The translations under genes were made by a program, and so were the position numbers. The notes below the pieces were generated by a model. It was given only the letters and a program-made list of their open reading frames with translations. It ran no database searches and was not told the origin of the DNA. Shown piece after piece: positions 1 to 11,344 of a stretch of DNA of 64,000 nt (position 1 is the stretch's first letter; every line of letters begins with the position of its first letter). The DNA lies in contig NC_060118.1 of NCBI RefSeq assembly GCF_021155765.1, positions 11,975,146-12,039,145 on the forward strand, read 5' to 3'. The DNA is from Diprion similis (taxonomy: Eukaryota > Arthropoda > Insecta > Hymenoptera > Diprionidae).

Positions 1-1095
1 CGAGTGGTCAATTTTTGTTAAATAAATACTCACTTGAGCGCAATCTATTTAGCTCGGTGGCCACTGTGCTATTAAGATATTATAAAACAAGATAACTGGA
101 CCACGTATTTTCGAGTAATATGATAAGATACGCAGTGCATACGAAAGTGTTATCCATTCTTCGCCTTAAGCCGCAGATATAAAAATTCACATGGAATTGG
201 GTTTTTTTTGTGTCGTTTTATGATCCATCGAACGCTACTTATCAGTGATTTCGAAAACCACTAATACGGACTTTATCGCGTTCTTTCGAGATCAGAGAGG
301 TAATATATAAATCTTGGATTCGTCCATTGTGTCCAGAAGTCCTATTTTTCTTTCAAAATTCGAAAGATGAGTAACTGGCAGAAGATTCGACACAAGTCTT
401 CTATAATTCTAGAACAATTGTTTTGGGTTAGCCAAAAACCAGAGATCTCGAATGCTGTCAAAATGGTTCACTAGGGAGCAGAAGTGTGATCCGGTTGAAC
501 CAGAATCTTCCATAAATGCTTATGAATCCTTATCGAAATCTGTGCCATGTGTGATGTGACAAAACGTCACGCAGATCAAGTATGAAGCCAATAGTAAGGT
601 TGGAGATAAAAATCGTTATACACAGTGAACATAACCTTTGGTACGTTATCGCCTTCCGCTCTTGTTATCGTTTCAATTATCACACACCTTCGATAAAATC
701 ATTTGCAAATATTACAGGTACAATTGGGACTTGAGGTGATTAACCTGAGTAATTAATCTCGAAACTTCTATTTTATAAGCATCCAATACCATCACTGGAT
801 AGCGTAAAACTTTTGCGTCAGAATTATCATGAATTATTTTTATTCGTTCATTTATTTATCAGCCGAACCAAAATACAGTAAATATATAAAATCTGGTTTT
901 TTGTTGATCTGGCATTTCAGTATAGCTCTAAAGGTCGAGATTCTCTTCACTGTCTTATCTAGGCTTCAACAGCCTAAAAACAGAATCAGCACAGATTCAA
1001 ACCTAGAATCGTTTCGAACAAAACGTTTATCAATCATGCGAAACACTTTTACCGACAGTCTCGGGTCTCGACACGTTGTGGAATCCACTGTCCCC
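1..1095. other. 3' flank of the first SDR gene, no gene recognised
   Basis: This AT-rich stretch lies downstream of the first dehydrogenase gene. The open frames here are short, lack family resemblance and are not supported by splice signals. The part just below 1096 is presumably 3' UTR of the minus-strand gene. I see no RNA gene or clear repeat in it. Confidence 0.5.
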
Positions 1096-2414
1096 TCAGC
1101 CCTTGACTTTCTCCACTGCCTGATCAAGCATCTGAGCTTCATAGGGTGGTTTTCCTGCCTGAACCACCCAGACACTGCCGTTATCCCCGTCTCTGATCAT
1201 CTGCATCATCCCATCGGCTACCGCTTCCGGTCTAAGATATAAAAACGTCACGTGACAATGATCGTTGTGATTTATGTGGAGTAAAAGCCGAAGATGATAG
1301 GAACTTTATACGAACTTTTGGATTGGGAAATCGGCCAGAGCTTCCCTAACGTTATCCGGAGTCAGACAGTCCAGCGTACTTTCTGGGTTGTTGGTCATCA
1401 GTTGGGTAGCCGTGGCGCTTGGACACATCACCATTATTCGGACGGCTGTTTTACCGAAGTGATGCGGGTGCTGAGTGAACAAAAAACGTAACCATCAATC
1501 GAACAACCTTCTTTACAAAAAAAAAAAAAACTTGCCCAACTTACTCCGAACGAACGACTTAGACCAATGACCGCGTGTTTGGTACTCGAGTAAACTGGGA
1601 AAGTCCAAATTGGGACGATGCCCAATATCGAAGAGACGTTCACTATGGTTCCACCCTTACCACCTTTGTCTTTTCCCATGTACTCGAAGCCCAGTAGCGT
1701 TCCGCGCACTACGGCAGTCTGAAATTGCGTATCTTACAATTGGGACTAAAAAGTCTTGGAGACGTGCAATCGTCGGCGCTTTTTACACACTTACGATGTT
1801 TAAATTTATCTCCATTTCCCACCGCGAGTCGTCCATTATTCCAGCGTTGTTGATCACGATGTCAAGTCCGCCGAATTCTTTCACTGTCTTAGCGAATCCA
1901 CCTTCAAGTGTTGAATTAGCGTCAGTATCTTACTTTCTTACTAGTGAATAATTCTTTCCCGGTTTCGCTTTATGTCTTTTCATGCAAATCACCCTCAAAA
2001 TCCTCGGCCTTCGTCACGTCGCATACGATGAATATCGCCGTTCCCTTTCCGAATTCCTTCTCCAATTTTTTCACCGCTTCGTCACCGTTGGAATTGGCCA
2101 AATCGAGAATAGCCACGTGCTGTATATTCGTAATATCACGTTAATATAGTGTATTGAATTTTTTACCGATTATTATTGCAAGTGAAAACCATTTGAGCTA
2201 TTGACGAAATTCGAAATTTGTATTTATTGCCACAAACGACCATTACGAACCCCTTTCAAGTTTTCAATCATCAAAAAAATCAACAATGAGACATTAATAT
2301 TTAATTTAACTAACTCACCGCAGCTCCGTTTTGTAAAAATCTTCTGGCGTAGGCAAAGCCGATTCCATCGGCTCCGCCTGTGACCAGTACAATTTTATTT
2401 GCTATATGATCCAT
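1096..2414 (-). CDS. 15-hydroxyprostaglandin dehydrogenase-like short-chain dehydrogenase, copy A (264 aa)
   Basis: Six minus-strand exons: 2319-2414, 1993-2119, 1795-1901, 1545-1718, 1316-1470 and 1096-1231; phases close and give 264 residues, close to the 266 of human 15-PGDH. The N-terminus has the classical SDR nucleotide-binding motif TGGADGIG (about residues 12-19), followed by NNAG at 92-95 and the catalytic Ser139/140, Tyr153 and Lys157 (YSSTK). From the family, it should be a cytosolic NAD(H)-dependent oxidoreductase acting on hydroxyls of lipids or alcohols; the real substrate cannot be read from sequence. The start is the first Met before the Rossmann strand. The donor after residue 219 (gttcgt) is weak but is matched at the same place in copy B. 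It is a tandem duplicate of the gene at 4189-5505, with equal sizes for internal exons 2 to 5. Confidence 0.9.
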
Positions 2415-2584
2415 TCCTAAAACATTGAAGTCGATAAATTTGATCAGTTCTTATTTCAACCATCTGACTGCAATTATTTTCTAAGTACGCGAGTGACTCA
2501 AAACTTGTGTCATTTATAAAATCAGTTGAACCGTTATTTTTTGATGTATTTTATCGTTTATTAACAACAATAATTTGGTGTCAA

Positions 2585-2880
2585 CGTTTCGACTCCAGTT
2601 TGGGGTCATCCTCAGGACATTTAATTTCCAATTACCATCTAAAATAAACACAGGCTTACAGATATTGCTCGTACCAGCAGCTCGACCTTAATAAAAAAAT
2701 TGTGAAATGTAATGTGTAGCCACTGCAGTTAGAATATATGTCTACGTATCTATAATAGAAAGGAAGAGAAAAAGGCATTTTTTTTTTTTTCTTACTTTCT
2801 GGTACGAGCATTATCTGTAAATTTCTGTTTCCTCTAAATGTAATTGGAAATTAAATGTCCCGAGGACGACTCCATGCTTG
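2585..2880. repeat. Inverted repeat with hammerhead-like motif, possible Penelope-related remnant
   Basis: The left arm (about 2590-2675) and the reverse complement of the right arm (about 2800-2880) share long blocks, including a segment reading GGAAATTAAATGTC and a segment reading GCTCGTACCAG, at roughly 80% identity by eye. On the minus strand the left arm reads CTGAGGA (2615-2609) and then GAAA (2590-2587), separated by a stretch that can pair as an imperfect stem. That order matches the hammerhead ribozyme core CUGANGA / stem II / GAAA, which is known from Penelope-like elements. No reverse transcriptase is present. Confidence 0.5.
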
Positions 2881-3426
2881 AGATTTTCAGGTATCACGAG
2901 TACCGCAATATATATTATCCAGCGAAATCCTTGACGTCATTGTCAAAAACATAGCTTCCGATTACTTCTTTGTAATAAGATTAAATTCTTTTTAACTCAC
3001 TTCAACCGCACAAGACCGGTCCTGGAGAATTTCTTGGAAGTAATGATCGACGTTCGCCAATATCGACTCTTGATATTGCATAACCTCAATAATATCTGCT
3101 GATAAGATTGGACACATTGACCAGTCATTAAATTTTTCGAACTAATCAGAAGTATTTTTTATTGATTAGTCAGTTATTATTGAAACATAATTAATTCTTC
3201 TGAGGTATTATCAGTTATCAGCTTTAGAGTGATTATTTTATTTTACACATTGCATTATATGATGCGGTATGCAATAGGTATATTGCAGCAAGCACAAAGT
3301 CGTTGAAACAATATTATTATACAATCAGCTTAAGATAAGCTCGAACGATTTTGTTATTCAATTAACTTAGTCTTGGCGACATGAAGTTATTATTCTACCA
3401 TCCAAGATTGAGGATGCAATAGCTAT

Positions 3427-3566
3427 TTATGTGGCATGCCTGTAAACCGCCTGTTTTTTTGGCAAGGATAAAGATTTCAGGACGAGTTGAAGGCGAGCCG
3501 GAAGCGAGCCGGAAGCGAGTACTGAAATTATCCGAGCCAAAAAACGGTTTACGGGCATGCCACATA
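3427..3566. repeat. Short foldback element with GC-richer centre
   Basis: The two ends are inverted copies. The left arm starts TATGTGGCATGCCTGTAAAC and the right arm, read on the other strand, starts TATGTGGCATGCCCGTAAAC, both followed by a T-run and GGC. The core (about 3494-3518) has a tandem 11-bp unit GAGCCGGAAGC. It looks like a MITE-type foldback of about 140 bp. Target-site duplications are not clear. Confidence 0.55.
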
Positions 3567-4188
3567 CAATATTTTTCACCGTATGGGTATTGAAAAGCAA
3601 AACGAAGAGTGAGGTTATGTCGCGATCTGTTCGACGAAGCTACTTTATTCGGCAGTTTGGGATGCGCACTTCGAACTGCGCATCAAAACTGCGGGATAAA
3701 GACTTTATTCCGCAACTTTGTTCGCTGCCGTATATGCGTCACTTCTTTTCAATGTCCATTCCGTAAAAAGATATTTATTGACAGGGGACAGGACTCGCAG
3801 CTGTCACTCTAAGTAGAGCAAAGTAATAAATTCGAAATTTACCTCATCATCCTCCACTACTGCGTCTTTGCTGAAGTAAATTATAGTAGACTAAAAACTT
3901 GGAAGGGTGAATACTTCGAAAACAAAATAACGAAAAATTTCGAACGAATCATTTATTTTCGCCTGTTCAAAATTATTACGATAAATCGCAAATCGTTCGT
4001 CAGATCTTGGGATTATTTCTTCTCTCTTTTCTCCTCAGTTGAACAATTTCTTTGTTCCCTGAATGAGCAGAGAAGTTGTGCTTTGAACCACACAAGAGTT
4101 ACGTGACAAAAGTAACGCAAGAATTGCAATTTATTTCGAGGAAACATTTGAACAGAAAGTAAGAAGCAATTAACTTGATACAGTGAAC

Positions 4189-5505
4189 CTACTTCCGCAT
4201 CTTGGAAGATGCCATCAGGCTGAAGCGATTGGGGATGAAAACTTCGCAGACCGGTTCACTATTCTCCGATATCCAGACGCTGCCACTTTCACCTCTTTGA
4301 ACGATTTCCACCAAAGCCTTACCAACGACCTCCGGCCTGGGGGATAAAAGATGCTCGAATCCAGAGGTAATTAATATACTTTGACTCCCAGACTCCGACT
4401 AGTCATATGGACATACAAATTTTATGGTTTATACTACAGCAAAAAAAAAAAAAAAAAAACCGAATTGTACTAACTTTTGCAGTGGTTGTTGCATGAGTTT
4501 GTTTATAACCAATCCTCGGTCCACGAATGGACCAAAATCGTTACCACCATCAGCTGAAAATCTCGTCTCTGTGAATGAAGGGCAAATTGCTATCACTCGA
4601 ACACCAGTTTTTTCATAATGGTAAGTTGCCTGGAACAATTTTTCGGAAATCATTCCTCTGGTCAGTGAACAGAAAACATTACGAACCAGTCAGAATCTGT
4701 AAATGTTCTCACCCCAAACGATCGACTTAAGCCAACTACGCCATGTTTGGCTGCGGCGTAGACTGGAAACCAGTCAAAAGGATCCAAGCCAGCGACAGAT
4801 GCAATATTGACGATGACGCCACCTTTACCACCTCTGTCCTTTCCTAGGTGCTGAAGACCCAGAATCGTTCCCCTCACAACGGCCTTCTGAGAAGATAAAA
4901 TACTTCGAATTCTACAGAACAGAATGGTCAGCTTTGCTGGTGCAGAAGAAATATCACTGATGATGGTTAATCTCAGAACCGTAACGATCATTGATACTCA
5001 CTAGATTAACGTCGATCATCAATTCCCACATCGATTCGTTGACAATTCCAGCGTTGTTGATCACGATATCAAGTCCACCGAATTCATCGGTAGTTTTGGC
5101 GAACGCAGCTTGAGTTAAATTTCGATCATTGTACAGCCAGTATGGTAACTCAATCTTTTTGTCACCCATATCTCACCTTCGAACTCCCTGGCTTTTGTCA
5201 CATCACAAACAATGAAGATCCCGCGTCCTTCGCCAAATTCGGCGTTTAATTTAAGAGCCGATTCTACGCCTGGGGATGTCGCCAAGTCAAGAATCGCTAC
5301 ATGCTGTAAAACGTGATATAGATTGATAATTGGCGTGAGATTCTGCCGATTTCCATTATTATTGAATGACTTGTATGAAATGATTTCACCTAATTCTTTT
5401 CTGAAAACTTACCGCAGCTCCATTTCGTAGAAGTTCCGTAGCACAGGCGAAGCCTATCCCGTTTGCTCCTCCGGTAATCAATGCAGTTTTGTTTTCTACT
5501 TGCAT
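4189..5505 (-). CDS. 15-hydroxyprostaglandin dehydrogenase-like short-chain dehydrogenase, copy B (267 aa)
   Basis: Six minus-strand exons: 5413-5505, 5177-5303, 5002-5108, 4713-4886, 4475-4629 and 4189-4336. Exons 2 to 5 have exactly the lengths of those in copy A (127, 107, 174 and 155 nt) with the same phases, so the two arose by tandem duplication. Motifs: TGGANGIG near the N-terminus, NNAG in exon 3, and Ser139, Tyr152 and Lys156 (YAAAK) in exon 4. The family role is NAD-dependent oxidation of a hydroxyl on a lipid-like substrate; the substrate here is unknown. The C-terminal tail after the conserved GSVW differs from copy A and is three residues longer overall, so substrate binding may have diverged. 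The start is the Met five residues before the first beta strand. Confidence 0.9.
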
Positions 5506-6478
5506 ACTTGAAGAAGAAGAATTCACAAACGAAGTATTACAATTCCCGTGAATCACGTACGTTTTTTAGTTTTTATAGATATGTCAAAAGATCCTTTACG
5601 AACTTTTGAAAATTAATCAAACTACAGTGAAGTACTACACAAAGGATTTCTACTTGCCTGATCAATGTTGCGATTGAATTACTTGGTGCTTTTCTGCTAG
5701 TGTTCGGTTCGTCTGCTGGTAGCTAAATGAGGCATGGATACCTAGTATAGAAACGTATAATCTACGAAGTTATTATCCCATTAAGGTGCGATAAGAACAT
5801 GTTTCTACACAAGTTGCGGTTATTTACGTTGAGTATATCGTCAAGCCAACTTCGTCCGCTCTTGATCTAAATAAGTTACTACAAATAGATAGACATTCAG
5901 TCCAGTAACGAAGCAGTCTTGTTTTCCAAGCGATATTTCGTTAGCTTCCGAAGTTATTGACTTGATATCATGGATTTCTTTATAAAGCTTGAAGGATTTT
6001 TCACAAAGACATAGAAAATTAGCTGCTTGAACAACTTCGTATTTATTGTAGAATCTTTAAATTTATTTAAAACACTTTGTTACGCTTGCAGCTTGTCAGG
6101 AACGTTAGTTACTCAAAAATGCACTTTGGATCTGGGTATGTGGGGACCAGACATGATATGTGTAAACACGTTCTGCCCTAGAAAGTCAGACAAATCTAGT
6201 TGTAATGGATGATCTGCAGCGTGACATTTAAAATACACAGACTTAACAACATTTGATAATCTCATACACTCTTTACAGATAAACTGGAACCAGAAACTAA
6301 TGCACCACGTGGGTTTCGAATGGTGACTGGTACTCACACTTGGGGATACTTGAAACTTGTGAGTCGTGTTACTGAGTTTATCAAATAAATCCACAGAATC
6401 TGTGCTATTCTAAATATGATGTATACATTTTGGTTCACTTCTAGTACTTTAACACTTTCGACGATCACTGATTAAAGC
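5506..6478. other. Spacer between SDR copy B and the receptor cluster
   Basis: No gene is supported here. The left end should contain the promoter and 5' UTR of SDR copy B; the right end is the 3' flank of the first methuselah-like gene. The open frames (for example 6113-6394 minus) show no recognisable family and no matching splice context. Confidence 0.5.
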
Positions 6479-7858
6479 TCACATCACGGCGGTCGAAACG
6501 CAGTTTAAATTCTGTGGTACTTCGTCTGGCTTAGAATCCGAAGCGGGTGAATGACTTGGAGTACCTTTTCGTGTGAAAGATATTGCACTGCGAAATCGTT
6601 CTCGTAATGCATGTTTAACGCTGTCTTTCCATACGAAACATCCGAATATAGAAATACTGTGTATCAACTCTGTGAGTGAAATTATCCAGGTCATAATTAA
6701 CAATAGTTCGTGGAATGTCACGAAAGCCCACGGGACCATGTGAACACCCATAATAAAGGATAGTTTCACGTACAAGTTGACCCTGTGAGAAAGGAGAAAC
6801 ACTAAAAGTCAGCAAACTTCGCATTTTCTTTGTAAAATGATCCATGTATCCATACTCACCCTTGTTTCTGAACCCGGTGTCGTTGATTGAAGTCTTCGTT
6901 TAGGACTGCCGTTTCTTTTTTCTGTCGTTTTAGTGTACGAATCATCGAGACGTAAAAGAGAATATTGCTGAGAGAAACCGTGGCAAATATTGCAAAGTAG
7001 AGCCAGTTGGCAATGTAGTAAACTGTAAAATAATCGAAGATTCGGTACATGCGTGATGTTCTCAATCGAAATAGCGTGGAATTTCATGAAAATTGTTAAT
7101 AGACATTGGGTAACTAATCTCATTATCGAGTATCGACTCTGTTGCCCGTGGAGGGTATGGAAAATCGGAAACAATACATTTACTTACGAGCATTTCGTAT
7201 AATATAATCAATATTCAATGGCACGATTAGAAGGACGGGAACAACCCAAGCATACAACGCGTACCAAATGAATCTATTATTTCCATCATTCCTGGAGTGA
7301 TAATTGTCGCATCTTAGGTTTCTGAAACGCAGGAATTAAATTTTCAAAACGCAGAAAAATGAGTGCTTAAAAAAAAAAAAAGAAAAATGTATGAAACCGT
7401 CTAACTTACCGAAAGTTCCACCAAATATCAAAGCTCATAACTTGTATCCAAAGAGCACAGGAAGTGTCACCATAAATGAGAACACTCGGAGCTGTGGAGA
7501 ATAAAAAATATATACGTTATATAATATATACAGAAATATTTTCGAAGGGTCAATGGTTTTTCATTTTCAGACACATTGAACCACGAATTCAGGATCCGAA
7601 CGAATTCCTTTTTTATTTTATTCACTTGTGACACATACACAACCTCATGTTGATGTCATCAGCCAGGAGATATATAAACCCAACGGTTGCAACGAAACTT
7701 ATTACGTATGTGAAGATGTAGCAGCGGATTAGCCGTCCATGATTGTTTCTCAGTTCTGGCACCACGGAGTAACAAATAAAATTGATGATCATGACGATCA
7801 TTGTAACAATGTACAAGAAAGTACGTATCCAGTGATCCAAAGACTGATAAACTATCAT
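6479..7858 (-). CDS. Methuselah-like seven-helix receptor without ectodomain, copy 1 (300 aa)
   Basis: Five minus-strand exons: 7639-7858, 7410-7491, 7188-7321, 6860-7022 and 6479-6782. Splice phases 1, 2, 1, 2 are the same as in the other three receptors of the cluster. The protein starts almost directly at helix 1. Family blocks are VVPELRNNHGRLIRCYIFTY (helix 1 to 2), LWIQVMSFDIWWNFR (helix 3 region), RFIWYALYAW (helix 4), and VKLSFIMGVHMVPW with FGCFVWKDSVK in the last exon. Secretin-like methuselah family members are G-protein-coupled plasma-membrane receptors, normally with a Cys-rich ectodomain that is absent here. The start chosen lies in the context TTAAAATG, which is conserved in copy 2; an in-frame TGA lies 21 nt upstream. 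A donor GTATGT ends exon 1. Function without the ectodomain is unknown; a decaying duplicate is also possible. Confidence 0.78.
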
Positions 7859-8736
7859 TTTAATCGTGTGCCTGAGTCAATTTCTAATTTACACTCGTCA
7901 CTTTTTCAAAAAATTCCAAAAAGCGGCGCGTTCCGTCAGAATTCTGAGGCACAGTCCGATTCTCCGTTGTGTACTGACCCATCGCTTTCAACTGGCGCTC
8001 CTACTTGTTGCACGAACAATCGTAATTAATTAACAATTCGAAAATCGTGCTGATTAGTGTAAAACGTTTTAAGCTGATTACTCTTATCAGTGGTTTCAAA
8101 ATCGTGTGAAAAGCGCGTCGTAGCTTTTCAGGAGAGATGCTTTTATCAGGTTCAACATGATTCCGTTAAAAAAAGAAATGGCGGGGATTAAGAGGTATTG
8201 TTTAAAATTTCTCGAGGATAAAACTAGATCAAATTTCATTAGTCCACGCCTTTTGACGTCACGATCTATCAGGGAGTGGTTGATAAGTGATCGCAAACTG
8301 AAACCTTGTTATGCTAATAAAGCCTCTTGAAGCAGGAACTCCCGGTTTCGTGACAGTAGCTTCTGGGCTTTGGTTTCTGGTACCAACACTGCTCTTTTTT
8401 CGTTACTTTCGTTGTTTACGCATAACATGAAGTAGAATGAAGAAATGAAAAGAGTTTGGTCAAACGGTCTTTGGAAACCATTCTTGTTGCCAATGTTGGG
8501 TTCGAAAATCCTACTTTGAATCCTATCTAAGGTGAGTGAAAACAATAATAGAAACATTGTAATTTATTTCTGATACAATGCGGTACAAAAATGATAATCG
8601 GTACTTGTGTATAACGTAATTTCATTTGCTTTGGAAATTTCAGGACACTCGAGACTCCAGGGATGTTGCTCAATATGTAAAATAGTTCGTCGTAATATAA
8701 CTGACTGAATATCACAATCGATCATCAAAACGTGGT
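7859..8736 (-). promoter_or_regulatory. 5' leader and upstream region of receptor copy 1
   Basis: The block at 7950-7968 (minus strand AACGGAGAATCGGACTGTG) is identical in copy 2 at 10443-10461 and partly conserved upstream of copy 3. Further upstream, GATA-type motifs at 8074-8090 (minus strand CTGATAAGAGTAATCAG) and about 8139-8150 match motifs at similar spacing upstream of copy 2. This suggests a duplicated promoter with possible GATA-factor input. From 8170 to 8736 I see no supported gene; the short minus-strand frame 8309-8557 starts with a hydrophobic run but has no family match. Confidence 0.45.
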
Positions 8737-10445
8737 TTAGAATCGCGGTAATGCTTCTTCAGGCTCAGAATCTGGAAGAGGTGAACTGATCGGATTATCT
8801 ACACCAGAACTAATTTTCCGTGAACAACAAGATACCGCGCTGCAAATTCGCTTCCGGAATGTCTGCTTGACGCCGTCCTTCCAGAGGAAAAATCGAAACA
8901 TCAGAATACTGTGCAACAGTTCTGACACTTGATATATCCAGGCGAGCCTTGGTATCAGATCCGTGAATAAGAGGAATATCCACGCGATTATGTGAATACC
9001 CATTATCAGGGATAATTTCACGTACACGTTCAACCTGTGGAAAAAACTCTGTGCTTAATTTTGAATCCCAGGAAGTGAATTAATTTCAGCCATGGACACG
9101 GATACGTCTGTATTTGATAATCGCATACGTACCACTGCTTTTGTGCGCCGTGACGTTGATTCGACCCTTCGGCGAGAGCAGCTGTCTCTTTTTTTTTACT
9201 CCTCATCGTGCAAAACATCGAGACGCAAAAGAAAATGTTGCAAAGACAGACTGCAGCGTATATCGCAGTTTCGATGTACAGTGGCAAATTGTCGACTGCA
9301 ATTTTTCAGAAGCTTCGTATGAACAACTAGGGTATCAATCACCTTGTACAGTGAAAACGGAGGAATATTAAGGAGATTTTATGGCTAACAAACTTTCGTT
9401 AAGGGCCAGATAATCGTACGAAGCGTATCGCTTACGAACAATCACATGCGGCACATTGAGTTTATTGAAAAAACTTTCTGCGTTTCATTGGAAATTCTTA
9501 TGGATTAACAAATTTTAATGATTGGAACGTACGGAGAATCAGGGTGTTTGATTCTAAGTCTCCGACCTCGCCCATCTGATACCATGTAGAAGAGATGAAT
9601 CCAGGTATTCCTAATATGATGGGTAAAACCCCAGCATACAACGCGTACCAAATAAACTTTCCATTTCTTCGTTCCCTGACTCGGCAATCAACGTATCGTA
9701 AGTTTCTGAAACAGAGAAATTATATTTTCTGCATTGTTATCCTTTCTTGTTTTTTTCCTCACCAAATTTTGTACTAACATGGCATATTTCACGTCATATG
9801 AATTGAAAATTCCACTCGAACAAATGCAAGTGAATGAAGAAATAGAAAACGTTGAATCTTGGAAAATCTAATTTTTCGACTTACCGAAACGTCCACCAAA
9901 TATCAAAGCTTATGACTTGCAGCCAGAGAGCGCTGGATATGTTGGAATAGTGGGCAATAATGGCGATAATCAAACCTGTTGGTAATAAATAAATATATAT
10001 GCGTTATACGACATATTGTCAATGAATTTAATAATTTTCATCCTCCAACGGAATAGATAGGGAACAAAGAACTGTCTTGATTACTATCTGTCTTTGCGTT
10101 ACCTATAAAATATTCTGGCTGGAAATTTGCAAGAATAATTATAATCGTCAAACTGTACATAATGGGAGAAATAATGTAAGTGATGATGTAGCAGCGAATT
10201 GCTAGTCCATGGTTGTTTTTCAGCTCCGGAACCACCGTGTAACCGATGAAGTTGATGGTCATGACGACCATTTTAACGATGAATAAGAACAGTATTATCA
10301 AAGCCTCTAATACTGTAATTTCGTTCATTTTAATATAGTGTAAATGTGCTCTGCATTTGCAAACTGAGACAAAGTAATTCCCGGTACACGTCAGTAACTT
10401 TTGAGATTCAAGAAGGCAGCACGTTTCGTTATATTTCTGAAGCAC
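8737..10445 (-). CDS. Methuselah-like seven-helix receptor without full ectodomain, copy 2 (316 or 355 aa)
   Basis: Five minus-strand exons: 10103-10445, 9885-9975, 9533-9705, 9133-9295 and 8737-9034, with phases 1, 2, 1, 2. The open frame begins at 10445 (355 aa), but the Met at 10328 sits in the TTAAAATG context shared with copy 1 and gives 316 aa, the same length as copy 3 from its equivalent Met. The segment before it contains CCLL and CKC, which resembles the tail of the ectodomain of the complete receptor (YCLL...ACRTW), so it may be an ectodomain remnant now in the leader. Seven helices follow: VVPELKNNHGLAIRC, LWLQVISFDIWWTFR, FIWYALYAG, YAAVCLCNIFF, YVKLSLIMGIHIIAW and FRFFLWKDGVK are recognisable. 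Expected role: plasma-membrane GPCR of the Mth family; ligand unknown. Confidence 0.8.
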
Positions 10446-11088
10446 AGTCCGATTCTCCGTTATGTACTAACCGATTGGCTTCAGTTCGCATTCTCAAATT
10501 CCACACGAAGGGTCTTGTTTAATTAACGAATGGAAATTTGTACTGATTATAATGGCGTTTGCAGTCGATTACTTTTATCGGTGGTTGGGATATCGTGCGC
10601 TAATTACGTGGCGGCTTTTCCGGCAAATCAATCTTATCAGCATTACGTTTCTCTTAAAAAAAAAAAAAGAACATGGTTCAGAAAATACCGTTTATTAACG
10701 TAAATTAACAAATATACTGGAACGCACCTAGATGAATCATATAATCATTTGTCATGGTCGAGGTCATGGTTAATTCATAACAAAAAGAAACATATGAAAC
10801 AATTCTTTTTTCTCGCATGAAATCCAGCAGTGTAAACAATTTTAATTGATTTTTTTTTAAATCTTTTTATTTAGCCTTTGACAAGTTACAAACAAAAATT
10901 GCCGTACAAAATTATCATTCAGACATTTTGTTATCCACAACTCTGATTTATTCGTTGCTTTCAAATGTCCAATTTTCAAATTCTGAAGTATAAATTATCT
11001 TTCCTATAGTTTATCTATTTGTTTATATTAGAAATAAACATCGTCTCTATGTATTTCATTCATTGACTAAAGTTCCTTGGGTTTCGAA
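10446..11088. other. Upstream region of receptor copy 2 and spacer
   Basis: The first 200 bases are homologous to the upstream region of copy 1: the leader block 10443-10461, a GATA-like motif at 10566-10580 and another at 10631-10640, read on the minus strand. From about 10650 onward the DNA is AT-rich, with an A-run at 10657 and a T-run near 10850, and shows no gene. Confidence 0.5.
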
Positions 11089-11089
11089 G

Positions 11090-11300
11090 ATCAGTCGATC
11101 GATTTTCGCCGCACTTGGATCATCTTGGTTTACTCTGCTTATCCACTGACAGAATCTTCGTCCATATCGATGTTTCTTAAGTTGTATTAGCAATATAACT
11201 AACAAATATTAAAGCGTATTACTTGAAGCCAAGGAACACTTATTGCACCTCGTACGAGTAAAATACACGGAAGTCTGTCACCAATGACGCAATACTCTTG
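11090..11300 (-). pseudogene. Decayed methuselah-like fragment
   Basis: The plus-strand text at about 11205-11260 (starting AAATATTAAAGCGTATTACT) aligns with the exon that encodes the helix-3 block in copies 2 and 3 (AAATATCAAAGCTTATGACT in copy 2). Just left of it, about 11130-11185 weakly resembles the preceding part of the next exon. No open frame or proper donor remains. It is best read as the remnant of a fifth tandem copy between copies 2 and 3. Confidence 0.45.
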
Positions 11301-11344
11301 TCATCCGGTGGCAAAACGTTACAGCACTTCCGTCAAAACGCAGT

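Larger units (their letters stand above)
2415..4188. other. Intergenic region between the two SDR genes
   Basis: There is no supported gene in this 1.8-kb spacer. It should hold the promoter of copy A (just above 2414) and the 3' end of copy B. It contains two inverted-repeat structures listed separately (2585-2880 and 3427-3566) and poly-T runs. The short open frames near 3557-3812 have no family resemblance. Confidence 0.6.

Noticed and set aside
8309-8557. Minus-strand frame starting with a hydrophobic run, as possible ectodomain exon of receptor copy 1
   Set aside because: It lies upstream of the promoter-like block conserved with copy 2, has no Mth cysteine pattern, and no junction in phase with copy 1 was seen.
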